DNA of 64,000 bases from Poa pratensis (lineage: Eukaryota > Streptophyta > Magnoliopsida > Poales > Poaceae), in contig CAMZMU010000055.1 of the NCBI GenBank assembly GCA_947311845.1, positions 25,817,369 to 25,881,368 of the forward strand, read 5' to 3'. Positions within the stretch are counted from its first letter, which is position 1. Every line of letters begins with the position of its first letter. This document shows positions 45,970 to 57,860 of this stretch, in pieces. The translations under genes were made by a program, and so were the position numbers. The notes beneath the pieces are model-generated. The model was not told where the DNA came from. It worked only from the letters and a program-made list of their open reading frames with translations, and did not search any database.

Positions 45970-46000
45970 CTAGTTGAATGCCCATGCGCTGCAACAATCT
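45970..46000 (-). mobile_element. Helitron 3' terminus
   Basis: On the minus strand TTGCAGCGCATGGGCATTCA is followed by ACTAG and then T. This is the grass Helitron 3' end: a short GC hairpin, then CTAG, inserted before a T. The element would extend to higher coordinates. Its 5' end was not located, and a Stowaway MITE follows at 46089. Confidence 0.6.
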
Positions 46001-46088
46001 CTTAAATTCTTTCGGTCTTCCAACATGTTACACGTGTAAACATGAATGCATGTAAATATCCGTGTATATAAAACAAAGTAGCCATCTA

Positions 46089-46358
46089 CTCCCCCATTCC
46101 GGTTTATAGGATGTCTTTGGCAATTCTCTACAACCTAGGTGGCCAACTATTGGTGTCTTAGATAGCAAAATTGGTGACATGCATTGGTTGCCTTACTTTT
46201 ATCTCTCCTAATTACTCATTAGTTGACCAAATTGGTGCGCATGCATTGGTTATCTTCCATTTGCTCTCTCCTAATTACTCATTAATTGGCTAAATTGCAT
46301 TCTATTCTTGGAAAAACCTGGTTTTGGAAATACATACTATAAACCGGAATGGAGGGAG
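46089..46358. mobile_element. Stowaway MITE (Tc1/mariner)
   Basis: It starts CTCCCCCATTCCGGTTTATA and ends with the inverted copy TATAAACCGGAATGGAGGGAG, flanked by TA on both sides (46087-46088 and 46359-46360). Its length of 270 bp and its ends are typical of Triticeae Stowaway elements. Confidence 0.92.
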
Positions 46359-46360
46359 TA

Positions 46361-47028
46361 GAGTATTTGAAAAGCATTAAAATTTTCAATTTGCATACTT
46401 CGAGGTCATACTATTGAAATCCATAGAAAATAAGCATACACTTGTTATGTTTCGCTCGCAGAAGTATGAATCAAGAATGACATGCATCGAGCTTAATTTC
46501 AGACCAACGTCCGACCTCTTCTTCTGTCTCTCTCCCTCCATAATAGTTGTTGTCATGCATTGAAAAGAGTGTGGTCCGTCCGTTGGCGCAGATGCTTTTG
46601 AGTCGACGACGAATCGCGGTCGACACGAACGCGACGCGGCGCACACACAGCCGAACGATCAGTCAATTCTGCCGCTGCTAGAGTTTCTCAGTTGCCACTT
46701 CGATGCTATGGTGGGTGCGATGCGACACCCACCGCCCAATCACCTTTTCGCGGATTCAGTAACGATGCGTTTGTTTCCTGCGGCCGTGAGTCGCTACGAA
46801 CGGCGAAAGAATAGTAAGATTCAGTGATCATCTGTCACATCAGACTTAAGTTCTCCTTACCGCGTATGCAGTAGTCACAACTCAATAGCATGAGCGTACT
46901 TCAGGAAAAACAATCGAATACCAAGACATCCGAGATTTTCGCAATCTTTTTTATATACAAGGAGCAATTTTTTATCTACTAAAAACATAACTTTGATCTA
47001 AGAAAAAAATGTGCATCCATCCTTATAA
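46361..47028. other. Intergenic, 3' flank of the TLC gene
   Basis: No gene was recognised. The last part is probably the 3' UTR of the minus-strand TLC gene. Confidence 0.45.
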
Positions 47029-49898
47029 TTAATCCGTCTTCCCGTTTCCAGCATGCGTCTTCGTTTTGCACAGGGTTTTCACCATCCCGTTGGTTATCTT
47101 CCAGAACCAAAACACGTTCATCGCTGCCAGCGTCGGTGGCACCGTCACTGTGCTGTAGAATCCCAGGGGGAAGATGGACTTCACCTGTGGAAAAAAGAAA
47201 GCATAGCGCGTCATCAGCGAAATGTCTGAATTTGTATACAACGACTGCAAACGTTTTCAGTCATCGGATTGTATGAATCTTGAGGCATAAAACAGCTGTA
47301 CTTCCATGGCATCTTTAGTGTCAGTTTTTATCCTTTTCTTGGATAAAAGGTCAGCACAGTTCAGTTAGAATATGGAGGAATTGCCACAACCTTAACGGAG
47401 TACAGTATACTGATTAAACAGTTATTGTAGGTCTCAACTTTTACGTTAGCAGAAGTAAATGGAATTTCAGTCGATCCATGACTAACTTGGTCATGCCATG
47501 CATACCTGATCGAAATGGAAGTACATATGAGTGAAGAAATATACGAACAAGATTATCCGAGCAACCTGCAAGCCAACCAGAAAAGAAGTGTTAATCACGT
47601 ATGCAGCAGAGCGAAAAGGATCTTGAACACAAATTTACTTTGAAATAAAACCATGACAAGAATTATGGAATGGAGGGAGTAGTAGTTTGCAACATGTAGG
47701 CAACTAAGCATGTCTATCAAGCATATATATTCCACCAGAAAGGTAAAGGCAGAAATATTCCAAAGGAATACATCTCTAAGCATCTGAGTCTGGTTAAAGA
47801 GTCAGAAAGGGAAAAACTCTAGTTGATAGGGTCATGTTTGTCAGCTATCTGGCAGAAACAGTAAGCACAGCCGACACCAGACCTAACTAGTTTTTCCAGT
47901 CGACCACAGGGAGGAGATCTTAATTTCAATTCTAACATGCAAGATTCTAAGTTGTAGAGGCAAGTATCCTGAATTATACATGCTACTCTATGAACTGAAA
48001 GCGCAGAGAAGTATGCTGATAAATCATGAGAGCAGCGAGTACTGTACCAGCCATCCGACAAACAGAGCCAATCCGTTGCATAAGTACAGACTTCCAGTCT
48101 TCTGACCAGCAACATCCAGATACCTACACCAAATAATTATTAATTCAGAAACAGTTACATCTTAACCTAAACTGTTAGAAAACAGTTAGTGACATCAAAC
48201 GTTACCATCTAAGGTTCACAAAGGGAGTGGTGGCTTCAGTGAAGAGGACCATAAGTATGTACATGTGTGCTTTCCCACTGAACAAAGCAAGACAGATCGC
48301 ATACATGGAAAGTCCGTGATGCAAGAGCTGAAACATAATACATTAACAACTGATCTGAAAAAACCAACAACGATGAATCATGTTCAGTGACAGTATGTGG
48401 GCTTGTACACTTACATACTCCTTTCCACCTAAAGACGGAAAATACCATAGGATCATCGCCAAGTCTGTCAAAAAGTAACCAAGTGAGGCCTGCACAGTAA
48501 TACAAGTTCTGTCAATATGTAAGCAGGAATAATTCATAACATTTGTTCTGAATGACATGACGATTGAGAAACAAATTGAGCCGCTCCAAGTTAGAGCTAG
48601 GACGACTGAAGTTGAAATGCACAGCTTACCCCAAACATGGAGTCAGATAACCATGATTTTCTGTCAATGATAATGCCATTATTGACATCTTCACTGAAGA
48701 GGCCAGATACCATGACCAAGTAAAAAGAAACGCCAGCAGCAACCATTGCATGGAACGTAGAGAAGCCCCTACCGATTGGTTGTATTACATAATCAGATCA
48801 AATAAAATAAACAGTCAACTATAATAAGAACATGTACACAACTAGAAGTTGTGGCCAAGTATATCTTACCTATTGTTCCACTCAACCTTCTGCATTGGAC
48901 TTAACCCATCATAGCACTTGAAGCACCGAGAGCTCAGCTGTCGGGTTATCTCATATACCTAGAAGCACACATAGTGAATTTTGGCAGTACAATACAACGC
49001 ATTACAAAAACTATCTGGTTCAATAGCTGAGAACAGCGTTTTCTAACATGACAACTTCAGAATTAGAGGTGTGAGGTTTTCAATTCAGAAATCGTAACTG
49101 ACAGGATTACGAGCCAAAACTGGTACAATCTCCTAGTATCTGATATGTAGGCTACTCCCTCCATGTACCCATACCAAATATTTGGCATGTCAACATTTTG
49201 GCCAAGGTTTTGCTTGCCTATGATGTGTCCAATAATGTGAACAACAAAAAATAGAATTGACAAATTGGTATAGACATGTCAATAATTTGGCAGCATCCAA
49301 ACACGAAATAAGTTTTTTTTGCTACGAAATAAAATCAGTAATCATTGATCTTGGACATGAACTAAACATACCCTAGTAGAATGCTGCATGTGGAATAACT
49401 AGGTCTAATCCAAAGTTGTGTGCAATTATTCAAAATATGAGCTTTCACCGGGGTTTTTTTTTTCAACACAATATGCTCAGCGTTGCAGTCAGCGCAGCTG
49501 AATTATATCTACCTATCACTATCGGCCCCACATCTAAAAATTAGAGACATGTACGATTGACAAGTATCTGCATCATTGACTGGCCAGTACTGCACTACTG
49601 CTACAACTAATACTAGCTTCGCCACAAAGAAAGGTGTGGAGATGTCGAGATCACTACGACCTAAATTAATTGCACTAGCAGGAAAGACACCATTAGCCTC
49701 TTCATCTCCTAACAAGACGGAGGATAGGATCTGGAAGCCGCTCGTAAAACTAAGAGTTCAAACTTAAACGAGATCAGGTTGAACTAACAAGAAAAGAGAG
49801 ATATGGCGTGGAGAGCTTACAACGGCGCACATGACGACGCCGGCGAGCACTGACGCCGGCCAGAGGACCTGCTCCTCGGGCCCGAAAGCCCCATCCAT
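47029..49898 (-). CDS. TLC (TRAM-LAG1-CLN8) domain membrane protein, TLCD4/TMEM56-like
   Basis: There are eight exons on the minus strand: 49898-49821, 48958-48870, 48768-48630, 48489-48415, 48327-48206, 48123-48048, 47565-47506 and 47184-47029. All introns have GT/AG ends and the phases fit, giving 264 residues. The protein starts MDGAFGPEEQVLWPASVLAG and has several hydrophobic helices. The TLC signature region reads LGGKEYLLHHGLSMYAIC, with the paired His at about 130-131, and then TEATTPFVNLRWYLD. The C-terminus is NGMVKTLCKTKTHAGNGKTD. TLC-domain proteins are multi-pass membrane proteins of the ER or plasma membrane, some linked to lipid handling or ceramide synthesis. The lag-motif catalytic set of ceramide synthases is not complete here, so enzymatic activity is unclear. 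An acceptor-like TTTCAG upstream of the ATG suggests an additional 5' UTR exon near 50090. Confidence 0.9.
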
Positions 49899-50537
49899 CT
49901 TTCCGATCAATCGACGACGAAAAAACTGAAACAAGGAACTCCGAGATTACGCGCTGATCGATCGATATGCACGAAAACCTGAAGCATAGCAGGAAACACG
50001 CCACGTTTTCCAAGCGAAGATCGATCGAAGTTCAGGGGAAAGAATAAGTTATGAGAGCTTCCGCCTTCCAGCAGCGGTACCTAACCTGGATGGTATCTGG
50101 TTGGGACTTGCGCGGTGGCGTCGTCGACGACTTGCTTCTGGGTTCTCTGTTGGAGGGCTTCTTTCTGCTTCCGAGTCTTGGGGTTTTAAGAACGCACGAG
50201 GGCCGGGGGTTGTGGTGAGGAGAAGGCGGATCGTTATCGGTCACGGACTCACGGCTTCCTTCCTCTACTTGGGGAAGGTAGCTTGCCTGTCCGTATCCAC
50301 CACCAGCGTATTGGTTTCCCGTTCTACACCAGGAGTCTCATGTGTGTGTTTTTTCCCACGGTGAACCTCGGCGCGAGCACGACGTCCCGAGAGCACAAGT
50401 GCACAACAACCGGCGCGGATTTTTCCACAAGTATCCCCGGACTATCCAAGGGGCCTGATCGCGTTGAGATTCATGTTTTATAATTTTATAATATTTGGTC
50501 ATCCCTTAGTTTTCTAATAGAACACTGGCCCAGCTAT
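49899..50537. other. Promoter and 5' leader region of the TLC gene
   Basis: On the minus strand a donor-like CATCCAG|GTTAGG near 50090 and an acceptor near 49930 suggest a spliced leader. The region beyond 50200 is the likely promoter. No other gene is seen. Confidence 0.4.
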
Positions 50538-50545
50538 ATCTATAC

Positions 50546-50820
50546 CAAGGTTTTGGTTACCGGTCGGAAATCCGGTCACCGCCCGGTAACCGGATATCCC
50601 GAGCACCCTTGGGAAATGGTCACCCGGGTTAAAAATCCCGAATGTTTTGAAAATTTCAAGATTTAACAAAAACCCTCGGTAAATGGTCAAATTGGGAACC
50701 ATTTTTTTTGAATTTTTAAATTTTGGTTTTGAAATTCGTCCGGTAACCGGTCGGAATTTTGCGGTAGCCGGTAATCCCGACCCCTCTCGGGATTTTTTTC
50801 TACCGGGAACCAAAATCTTG
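50546..50820. mobile_element. hAT-type MITE
   Basis: The inverted ends are CAAGGTTTTGGTTACCGG (left) and, reverse-complemented, CAAGATTTTGGTTCCCGG (right). A perfect 8-bp target duplication ATCTATAC flanks them (50538-50545 and 50821-50828). At 275 bp with no coding capacity, this is a non-autonomous hAT element. Several inner CCGGTAACCGG-like inverted motifs are present. Confidence 0.9.
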
Positions 50821-50828
50821 ATCTATAC

Positions 50829-51599
50829 ACAAACCCCATTGCAACATCCCAAACTTTTCCGTTTTGAAATGTTAAATAAAAATAAAATGAATATGATTGG
50901 ATTTTTCATTGGCTTTGTTTAATTTTCCGAATGATTTAAAACTCCAAAGGAAAATATATTTATTTGGTCTTATTTGTATATTAAGGTTCACAATTGCAAA
51001 GGGTATAATCTCGTTACCTCCACTTTCATCGTTGATTTTGGTTGTTCGTGCACGCTAGAATTTTTTTGTTTTACATGGCACTTTTCCCAACAGAGTCAAA
51101 GATCACATAAAACATAATAAGAAGTTTCTGCAAAAGAGCATGATGCTACGAATTACCTGCATCTTTGCATCTAATTTTAGCTTTGACGAGGGAAGATGCT
51201 TCCTTTTCCTCTATTTGGATCATGTTGTCACTTGGAGGGTCAGGTGCACAAGATTAGTTAGGTACATCGATTTTTCTTGATGTTGTATTCACTCACCTCT
51301 AGCTTTTTTTCCTGTTTACGTGCAGAAATATTTCTTGTTAACTCATGTCTCCTCTTTCTTTAGGCATGACACCCGAATTATTTATGGTTGATACCATAAT
51401 TTCCTTTTTAGTAGAGTTGGAAAAGATTTAGGATTTTTTCCTGTGGTACCTGCAAATGCTCGATATAAGTTTTTATGGTCTGAAAACAATGTTAGGATCA
51501 AGATGGAAATATCCACTCAACTCATCAACTTTACTGGCTTTATAAAATGGATTTAATGCAGTCATAATCAACTTATACTCCTTCATGTCATCCTTTATC
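50829..51599. other. Intergenic, TE-derived, no gene seen
   Basis: AT-rich sequence with scattered retroelement-like words, but no assignable domain. Confidence 0.4.
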
Positions 51600-51920
51600 T
51601 AAATTCCAAGCCTCCTAATTAATGTCGATTTTATCTAGCAACCCCAAAACTTGAGCAAGAGTAACCTTCATAAAAGCTTCTCCATATGCAAGGTCTATCT
51701 CTCTCTTGCACTGGTCATCTAGTCTTGCATAAAAGATATGCAATACAGCCAAGGTGGAAAATTATGATGAAGATAATCAGTTAAAGTACGGTACCTTCTA
51801 TATTCTGTAACAAGACTTTCACCTAGTTTTTTCTGGATCATATGTCTAGATCCATAAGATTTATTTTCTGCATAAAAAGAGTTAAAAAATACAACGTCAA
51901 TTTTTCCAAGTGTCAAAAGT
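51600..51920 (-). pseudogene. Decayed Gypsy-type gag fragment
   Basis: The minus strand reads FFNSFYAENKSYGSRHMIQK, then GESLVTEYRRYRTLTDYLHH and FPPWLYCISFMQD, a stop, and in another frame CKREIDLAYGEAFMKVTLAQ. The order FYxxxKxxxxRxxI, GESLxExYxRY, hydrophobic FxxGL, AxGGAFM matches the gag domain of Athila-like Gypsy elements. No LTR ends were identified. Confidence 0.5.
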
Positions 51921-53259
51921 ACGCATGGGCTATGCCTATAACAAAGATAGCACTTTGTCGTCTCAAATGTATGTCAAAGAGTTTTGTTTAATTTCAACAT
52001 AAGTAAAAGCATTTGTTTCCCCGCATATATCATATAAGAAATCCACATGAAGGTACAGATCCTCCTTAGTATCACATGTGAAGTAGCTTGTCGAGTAGAG
52101 TTAGATTAAGTTTGTAGCAATCTCCATTAGGTCTCGGGCTCACCGTAGTAAAAATATTCATTGGTAGCGCTCTGGAGTACTTTTATTCAGGTAGCACAAA
52201 CGACATATGGGTCATGTTTGCTTGGAACTTGTAAACAACTTAGCATGATAATAAACAAAAACTTAAAAAAGGGACCAAAAACACCTACTCCCAGGCAGAC
52301 GTCAGAAATAGCTTGAGTCTTACAAGTTCATAAGGTTGTTGTAACTGGTTTCGAAGTACAAGGATCGAACCACGAAGAGCTAGGGAAATGGCTTTTTGCT
52401 TATTTTTGAGGTTTATGGAAGAGTGATTGCAAGTTATCTTGGAGTGAAGTAAGAGTGAAAATGCATATGGTGCCCCACGTGTGGTTTTTGTAATTGATGA
52501 TAATAATACTTATGGACTAATATTTGTGTTGGGTTATATTTGTAGAGTTTTTCTATATGCAATGCTTGAAAACCATGTGTTGGATTCAAGGTTGGATGTC
52601 ATAAATATAATGATTGGATTGAGTATTTTGCATCAAGATCATCGACTCGTATAGATATAATCAAGAAAAAATGTGATGAATAAGATGTTATTCAAGGGGT
52701 TATCCGAATAATGATCATGAGAATATTGAGCTTATAGATTATGTTTTGAAGAAGAAAATGGTGTGAGCATATAGAGTATGTCATGAAGAAGATTGTCTTG
52801 AAGAAGAAGAAGAAGACAATGATCATCCAGGCTCCATTCGTTCGGGTGGTCCTCAAGCGCATACGACACCGCCAGGAGGCACGCCTCAGTGGCGCACGGC
52901 TCCGACGATCTGCCTTGCCCAAAAGCTATGGTCAACGAAATCCTCTACCCGTCGGCAGGCCCTCCTCGTCTCATCCTAGACTCCTACATGGCTATGCATG
53001 CATGTGCATGTTGTGCTACTCGTCTTCCATGGTGCTTGCCTCCTCTTAATCGAGCACGACTTCGTCAGACCTAGTAGCGGAGGCCCCAGATACAGGAGTG
53101 GAGAACCCAGATCCAGTTATGGAGGGCCCAAATCAGGCTATGACATCAACTAGAAGGGAGGCCACGACAACCTCATCCTCCAAATTTGTTTTTGGTCATT
53201 CATTTTTTTAACTATATTTTTGAGTTTTTTTGTTAAAATGGATGCTAAAATCCAATATA
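51921..53259. other. Intergenic, TE-derived
   Basis: No gene was recognised. Words such as GGTGCCCCACGTGTGG near 52470 recur in Triticeae retroelements. A GAAGAAGAA run lies near 52800. A GC-rich patch at 52840-53060 gives short ORFs without family resemblance. Confidence 0.4.
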
Positions 53260-54092
53260 TCTATCTATCTGTCTATTTATCTATCTATAAAGCAAAACCC
53301 CACTAACATGCATTAAAGTAATCTATCTGCACATGCAAGATGTCCATATCATCCACTATTTGAGCCATTCATTTATCCATGTCATCACCACATCATCTAC
53401 TATTTGCAGAGGAGGAGGTAGGAAAATAATATGAGGGGGCCAATGAAAGATTTAATACTATGCCAATTGTTGGGGAGGGCCGCATTACTAAAGTGCAACA
53501 TTTTGAGGGGATTTTAGCAAAGAAATTAGGGGGTACAATTTTTTGTCTACGCCACTGAGTATTTGAGACATTTATTTATCTATGTCATCACATATTTATT
53601 AATAATATTCATCCATACAGGTAAGCTATTCACATTATTTTAGCAAAGAAATTAGGGGATCCAAAAAAAATTGTCTCCGCCACTGAGTATTTTGAGACAT
53701 TCATTTATGCATGTCATCACATATTTATTAATAATATTCATCCATACAAGCAAGGTATTCACATTATTTTAGCAAAGAAATTAGGGGGTCCAAAAAAAAT
53801 TTGTTCCCGCCATTGAATATTTGAGACATTCATTTATCCATGTCATCACATAGTTATTAATAATATTTATCCATACGGGCAAGCTATTCACATTATAAAT
53901 TCTTTTAGCCGTACAATTTTCCACATCATCAATTTTTAGCGGTTTAAATGTACGAACATTTCATATTGATTAAAATTTAGATTTTTTGACTATTGTGGCT
54001 AATAAAACCCTTCATATTTTCGAGATTTTTTCTTCCATTTCATGCATCAAATATCTTTTCGTTCCTGCTGCAACGCGCGGGGTATCTTCTAG
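53260..54092 (+). mobile_element. Small non-autonomous Helitron
   Basis: The 5' end is A|TCTATCTATCTGTC... followed by TATAAAGCAAAACCCC, a common grass Helitron start. The 3' end is CTGCTGCAACGCGCGGGGTA then TCTTCTAG|T, with a short GC hairpin about 10 bases before CTAG. Insertion between A and T, TC start and CTAG end all fit. At about 833 bp with no RepHel ORF it is non-autonomous. The exact start is uncertain because the (ATCT)n run offers several TC positions. It contains a three-copy tandem repeat. Confidence 0.72.
53516..53895 (+). repeat. Three tandem copies of a 127-bp unit inside the Helitron
   Basis: Units start at 53516, 53642 and 53771, each with AGCAAAGAAATTAGGGG, then GCCACTGAGTATTT, then CATCACATATTTATTAATAA and TCCATAC. 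Spacing is 126 and 129 bp. A diverged partial unit lies upstream (53340-53400). Identity between units is high, roughly 90 percent by eye. Confidence 0.88.
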
Positions 54093-54648
54093 TTTTGTCA
54101 ATGTTCTCTGATCTGAATGAACAGATAAAAAATCCGAGTCATGCTAACACCTCCATGGTAATCGTATTTCTTTCATGTTTTATAATAGTTTCTTAGGTGT
54201 TAAATTTCATTTTTGTTTATGTTCTCATCTGAATGAACATATTTTGAATCATTCAAGTTTTTCGGTTTCCTTCAAGTTCCAGTGAAGTTTCGCATTCATC
54301 ATCTCGCACGATTCATGAATAAAACATGTTCGAAGCCCACGAGATGGTGGTACTGACAAGTTTCATTGAAATATATTAGACCTTCATCGGCATGCATCCG
54401 TTCACGAGTGAAAAACATGCATATAGCTCGGTTGAACCTGGTTCGTTCAGAAAAAGTGAAAATCTTGGTTTGTTTCAATCTGAATTCAATAAATTCGAAA
54501 TCTCTTCAAAATATGGTGTGGGAGAGAGAGCGTTGTGCAAAAATAGAATGGTCTCAAGAATGAGGATGGGATAGAGCGTGGAGGTGTCAATTTGTAAAAT
54601 GACGGCACCAATCTCCAAGCATTTCCGGCACAACAACATACCTATACC
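54093..54648. other. Intergenic spacer
   Basis: No gene was recognised between the Helitron and the 230-bp tandem duplication. Confidence 0.4.
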
Positions 54649-55108
54649 TACTATATATAAAGGGAGGACATCTCCACCCCCTCTCCCACGTTCCACGTCG
54701 CCCCTATTCTTCTGGCCGTCGGATCAGCGAAACGAACGGCCAGGATCGCGCCACGTCGCTCCAAAACGTGCGACACAGTTCCACCTACAGTGCGCACGCA
54801 TCCGCACCACACAGAGGGCGCCACGTCGCCGGTTACCACCCGGTCGCGCCGGTGGCCAGGCGGTCACTCCTCTCGCACTACTATATATAAAGGGAGGACA
54901 TCTTCACCCCCTCTCCCACGTTCCACGTCGCCCATATTCTTCTAGCCGTCGGATCAGCGAAACGAACGGCCAGGATCGCGCCACGTCGCTCCAAAACGCG
55001 CGACACTGTTCCACCTACAGTGCGCACGCATCCGCACCACACAGAGGGCGCCACGTCGCCGGTTACCACCCGGTCGCGCCGGTGGCCAGGCGGTCACTCC
55101 TCTCCCAC
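54649..55108 (+). repeat. Tandem duplication of a 230-bp TATA-bearing block
   Basis: The two units (54649-54878 and 54879-55108) differ at about six positions of 230. Each begins TACTATATATAAAGGGAGG and contains three ACGT-core words (CCACGTCG) in a GC-rich body. A TATA box followed by a GC-rich stretch looks like a core promoter plus leader. The start also resembles some Helitron 5' ends (TCTCGCACTACTATATA), so a transposon origin is possible. Confidence 0.9.
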
Positions 55109-57860
55109 GAATTTTGGCGCAGAAAAATTACAAAAAACCCCACAAAGGACCAACTTGCAATTCCGTGAAAGACCAAGGACTTCCATGTAAAAACATCCAC
55201 AGACATCCCCTTCCTCCTTCTTCTCCCGCGACGTTGGAAGTCGCCGCCGCCGCCGACGCGCGCCACCGCCTCTCCGCACCTCCCCGGTCGAATTGGAGCA
55301 CGTAGAACGCTCCGCCGCCATCTTCTCTACCTCTTCGCCGACAGCCACATGCTGGGACGCTCGTTGCACGCCGGATTCGGCGGCGGCCGCAGAGCATCGA
55401 GCGGAGGCGCAGGCGGCAGCGATGTGCAAGTGATGGGGACAGGCCGCCATTATCATCTCCCTCCGCTCGCCCTGCACCCGCCGTCGCCGCACGAGAGCGC
55501 TGGAACCGCCACCGCGTAGGCGTCGTGGGGGCAACTGGAGGGCTCCGATCGCCGCCCAGGAGCCCCGGCCGCTTCCTCTCGCCTCGGATGTTCGTGCCCC
55601 AGGTACTTAGATGTCAGATCACGAGATCCCACATCCGTTTCTCCATTTCTTCGCTCGGTCTTCTGCTATAGAGTTTTGTTCTGATGCGAATTATCCGGGG
55701 ATGTGGAGGTTCGACTGATTGTGTTGGTTAGTTGACTTAGGGTCCCAACGCGAGGATTGGTCACGATCTGGAGATAGCTTCATGATCTGTACTAAGGTTC
55801 AAGCTTCTTCAATTTCATTGGAAGCATTCTCTGATGCTTTATTGAGGGCAGAGGCTGTTCGTGAAGGCATGGTATACGTACTTCATGTTTTACCTTTATA
55901 GTCTGTCACCTGCTATGCTTAAATAATTTACATTTGTTCGTATGGATTGTATGGCCGCCTCTTTTGTTGGACATTTCTTATCTCCTTGGACTACTAGCAT
56001 GCTAATCTTCCGACTGTTCTCTATTGGCATATTTTAAGTTATGTTCTTCTAATTGATTTATATTAGAAAAATAATATTTTGCTAGGCAACAAAAGGTCAT
56101 TTCATATCACCGGCTTTATCTTGTGTTCAGTCAGTTGATGTTAAATTGCTATATATTCTAAAAGTATATATGGATGCCTGACGTTTATTGCAATATCGTA
56201 TTTTCATTGTTTCTGGTTTGTTCCTGAATGTAAGCCGCCATTTAATTAGTTTTAGAATCTTTTGCTCAAGAATTCTGGTAATCACCACGAGGGATCACCG
56301 GCCTTGGTGTCAGATGCCCTGCCACGTACTACAACCAGGAAATGTAACTTCTTTTTATCCTTTTGAAGATTGTTCATACGACATGTGTAATATGCAGATA
56401 TTGGTTTAATGCTGGAGAAGACAAAATTGCGATGTATAATCTGCTTCCTTTCACCAAAACCTCGGGCATTTGCTATCAGGGTGACATGTTGCGAGAGCCA
56501 TCTTTACTGATGCTACTGGGTAAATAGTTTGATTTAGAGCAACTCGATGTTTTATCTTCCCATTATGTATCTGCATTGCATTTCGTTCTGTGTATTGGGG
56601 CATTTGTTTAGTTATCAGAGGAAGACGGTGTTCTTACCTTGCTTAACTATGACCTGTCAACCATAGTTTTATATGGTGTTTTCATGTTTTTTTAATTTTC
56701 ATTCATTTTTCCTGTTCTGTTTGCAAATTGAGTATTATATGAGGCACCTGAACTCTTTGGCTTTAACTTGCTATGATCTGATATTTGCAGGAGAGTGTCT
56801 TTCTGTAGGCCATGTAACTTCATGGAAGAATTACCTTCGGGGAAGAGTTGTTTCTTTACAGCGGCAAGGTACACCATATATGCTATACTGAGACACATTA
56901 GAGCGTTGGGTGAAATTGGGCTAGGGTGTTACATGAGTGTCAATTTCTTCTTATATTGTTTGAAGCAATTGCATTTAAGATGAGTAGGTGTATAACTAAT
57001 CAGGCAGGACCTAAGCATCCGTATTTTATTTCCTTCATGTGTAGATATGTTATACTCTTATCCTGGGTTGGAGATGTTTTCACGTCTTTGAAGTTGATTC
57101 CACGCAAATTTGCTTAGTTAGACAGTTAGTCGTGCATTAAGTTTCATTTGTGGCTATTTTAAGCAATGGATGGTGTTGCTACCTTAAGCATTTCCTGACT
57201 TTGGTTGGTTGGGTCAATCCAACCCACTCAATAATATTTGCAAAAAAATTAAAAAAATCATTTTATAGATTGTTTGTCATTAGTTATATGGTTTCAAAAT
57301 ACTTACTTGCGCTTTACACTTCTACGATATTTATCTAATATAATATTTTTATTTATGAGTATTTCCAGGATATACTCCAGTCAGTTTTACCCTCGCGTAC
57401 CTGATAGTTCCTGCTTATATGGTGTTTGAAGGTAGCAATGTACTCAGCTGGTAGTGCCGCCTCTCCCTCGACATGATCAGGGGTCAGCGAAGGCAGGGCG
57501 AAGTGGCGGTTCCGTCTGCTCCCTCCTCCTGTTGGCCTTGTCATAGTAGGCTCAGAGCTTGGAGTTGGATGTTGTTTTTTCTATCCATGCTTCTTATCCC
57601 TGCTTCGCCTCCCAGGACTACTCAGGGTAAGAAAGTGAAACACATTCATTTGCTTTATTTCTATTGCCTTGATGCTGTTGTTCTGTTCTATTTTGTCCAA
57701 TGTAATTCGATTCTTCGGTTATTTTGTTTCAACATACATGCTTCCAAAGAATATTCTTAGTTGTTGTATATCAGCAGAGCATGTCCAAATTGATTTCTTT
57801 AGCTGAATCCTTTTTACCTAAGAGAACAGTCCTGATGCATCAAAGGACATGACTTTGATT
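55109..57860 (+). other. Unassigned stretch with promoter-leader and exon-like pieces
   Basis: After the duplicated TATA block comes a GC-rich leader-like part (55109-55610), then AT-rich sequence with short open pieces bounded by AG/GT. These include about 55790-55869 (SSISLEAFSDALLRAEAVRE), 56398-56520 (WFNAGEDKIAMYNLLPFTKT) and 56790-56867 (ECLSVGHVTSWKNYLRGRVV). I recognise none of them, and they do not join into one clean protein. It could be a spliced non-coding transcript, a degenerate gene, or exon fragments carried by a transposon. Confidence 0.3.

Noticed and set aside
47660..47685. Stowaway end GGAATGGAGGGAGTA in the TLC gene intron
   Set aside because: A lone terminus without its partner; too little to call an element.
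49150..49310. Second Stowaway-like MITE at CTACTCCCTCC near 49153
   Set aside because: Only one end was seen; no matching inverted end or TA pair was found, so at most a remnant within the TLC intron 1.
53516..53895. CRISPR-like array
   Set aside because: The units are contiguous tandem copies of about 127 bp, without short repeats separated by unique spacers, in a eukaryotic genome.
54640..57860. Single Helitron spanning the 230-bp repeats and the exon-like pieces
   Set aside because: The start resembles Helitron 5' ends, but no hairpin-CTAG end was found downstream.
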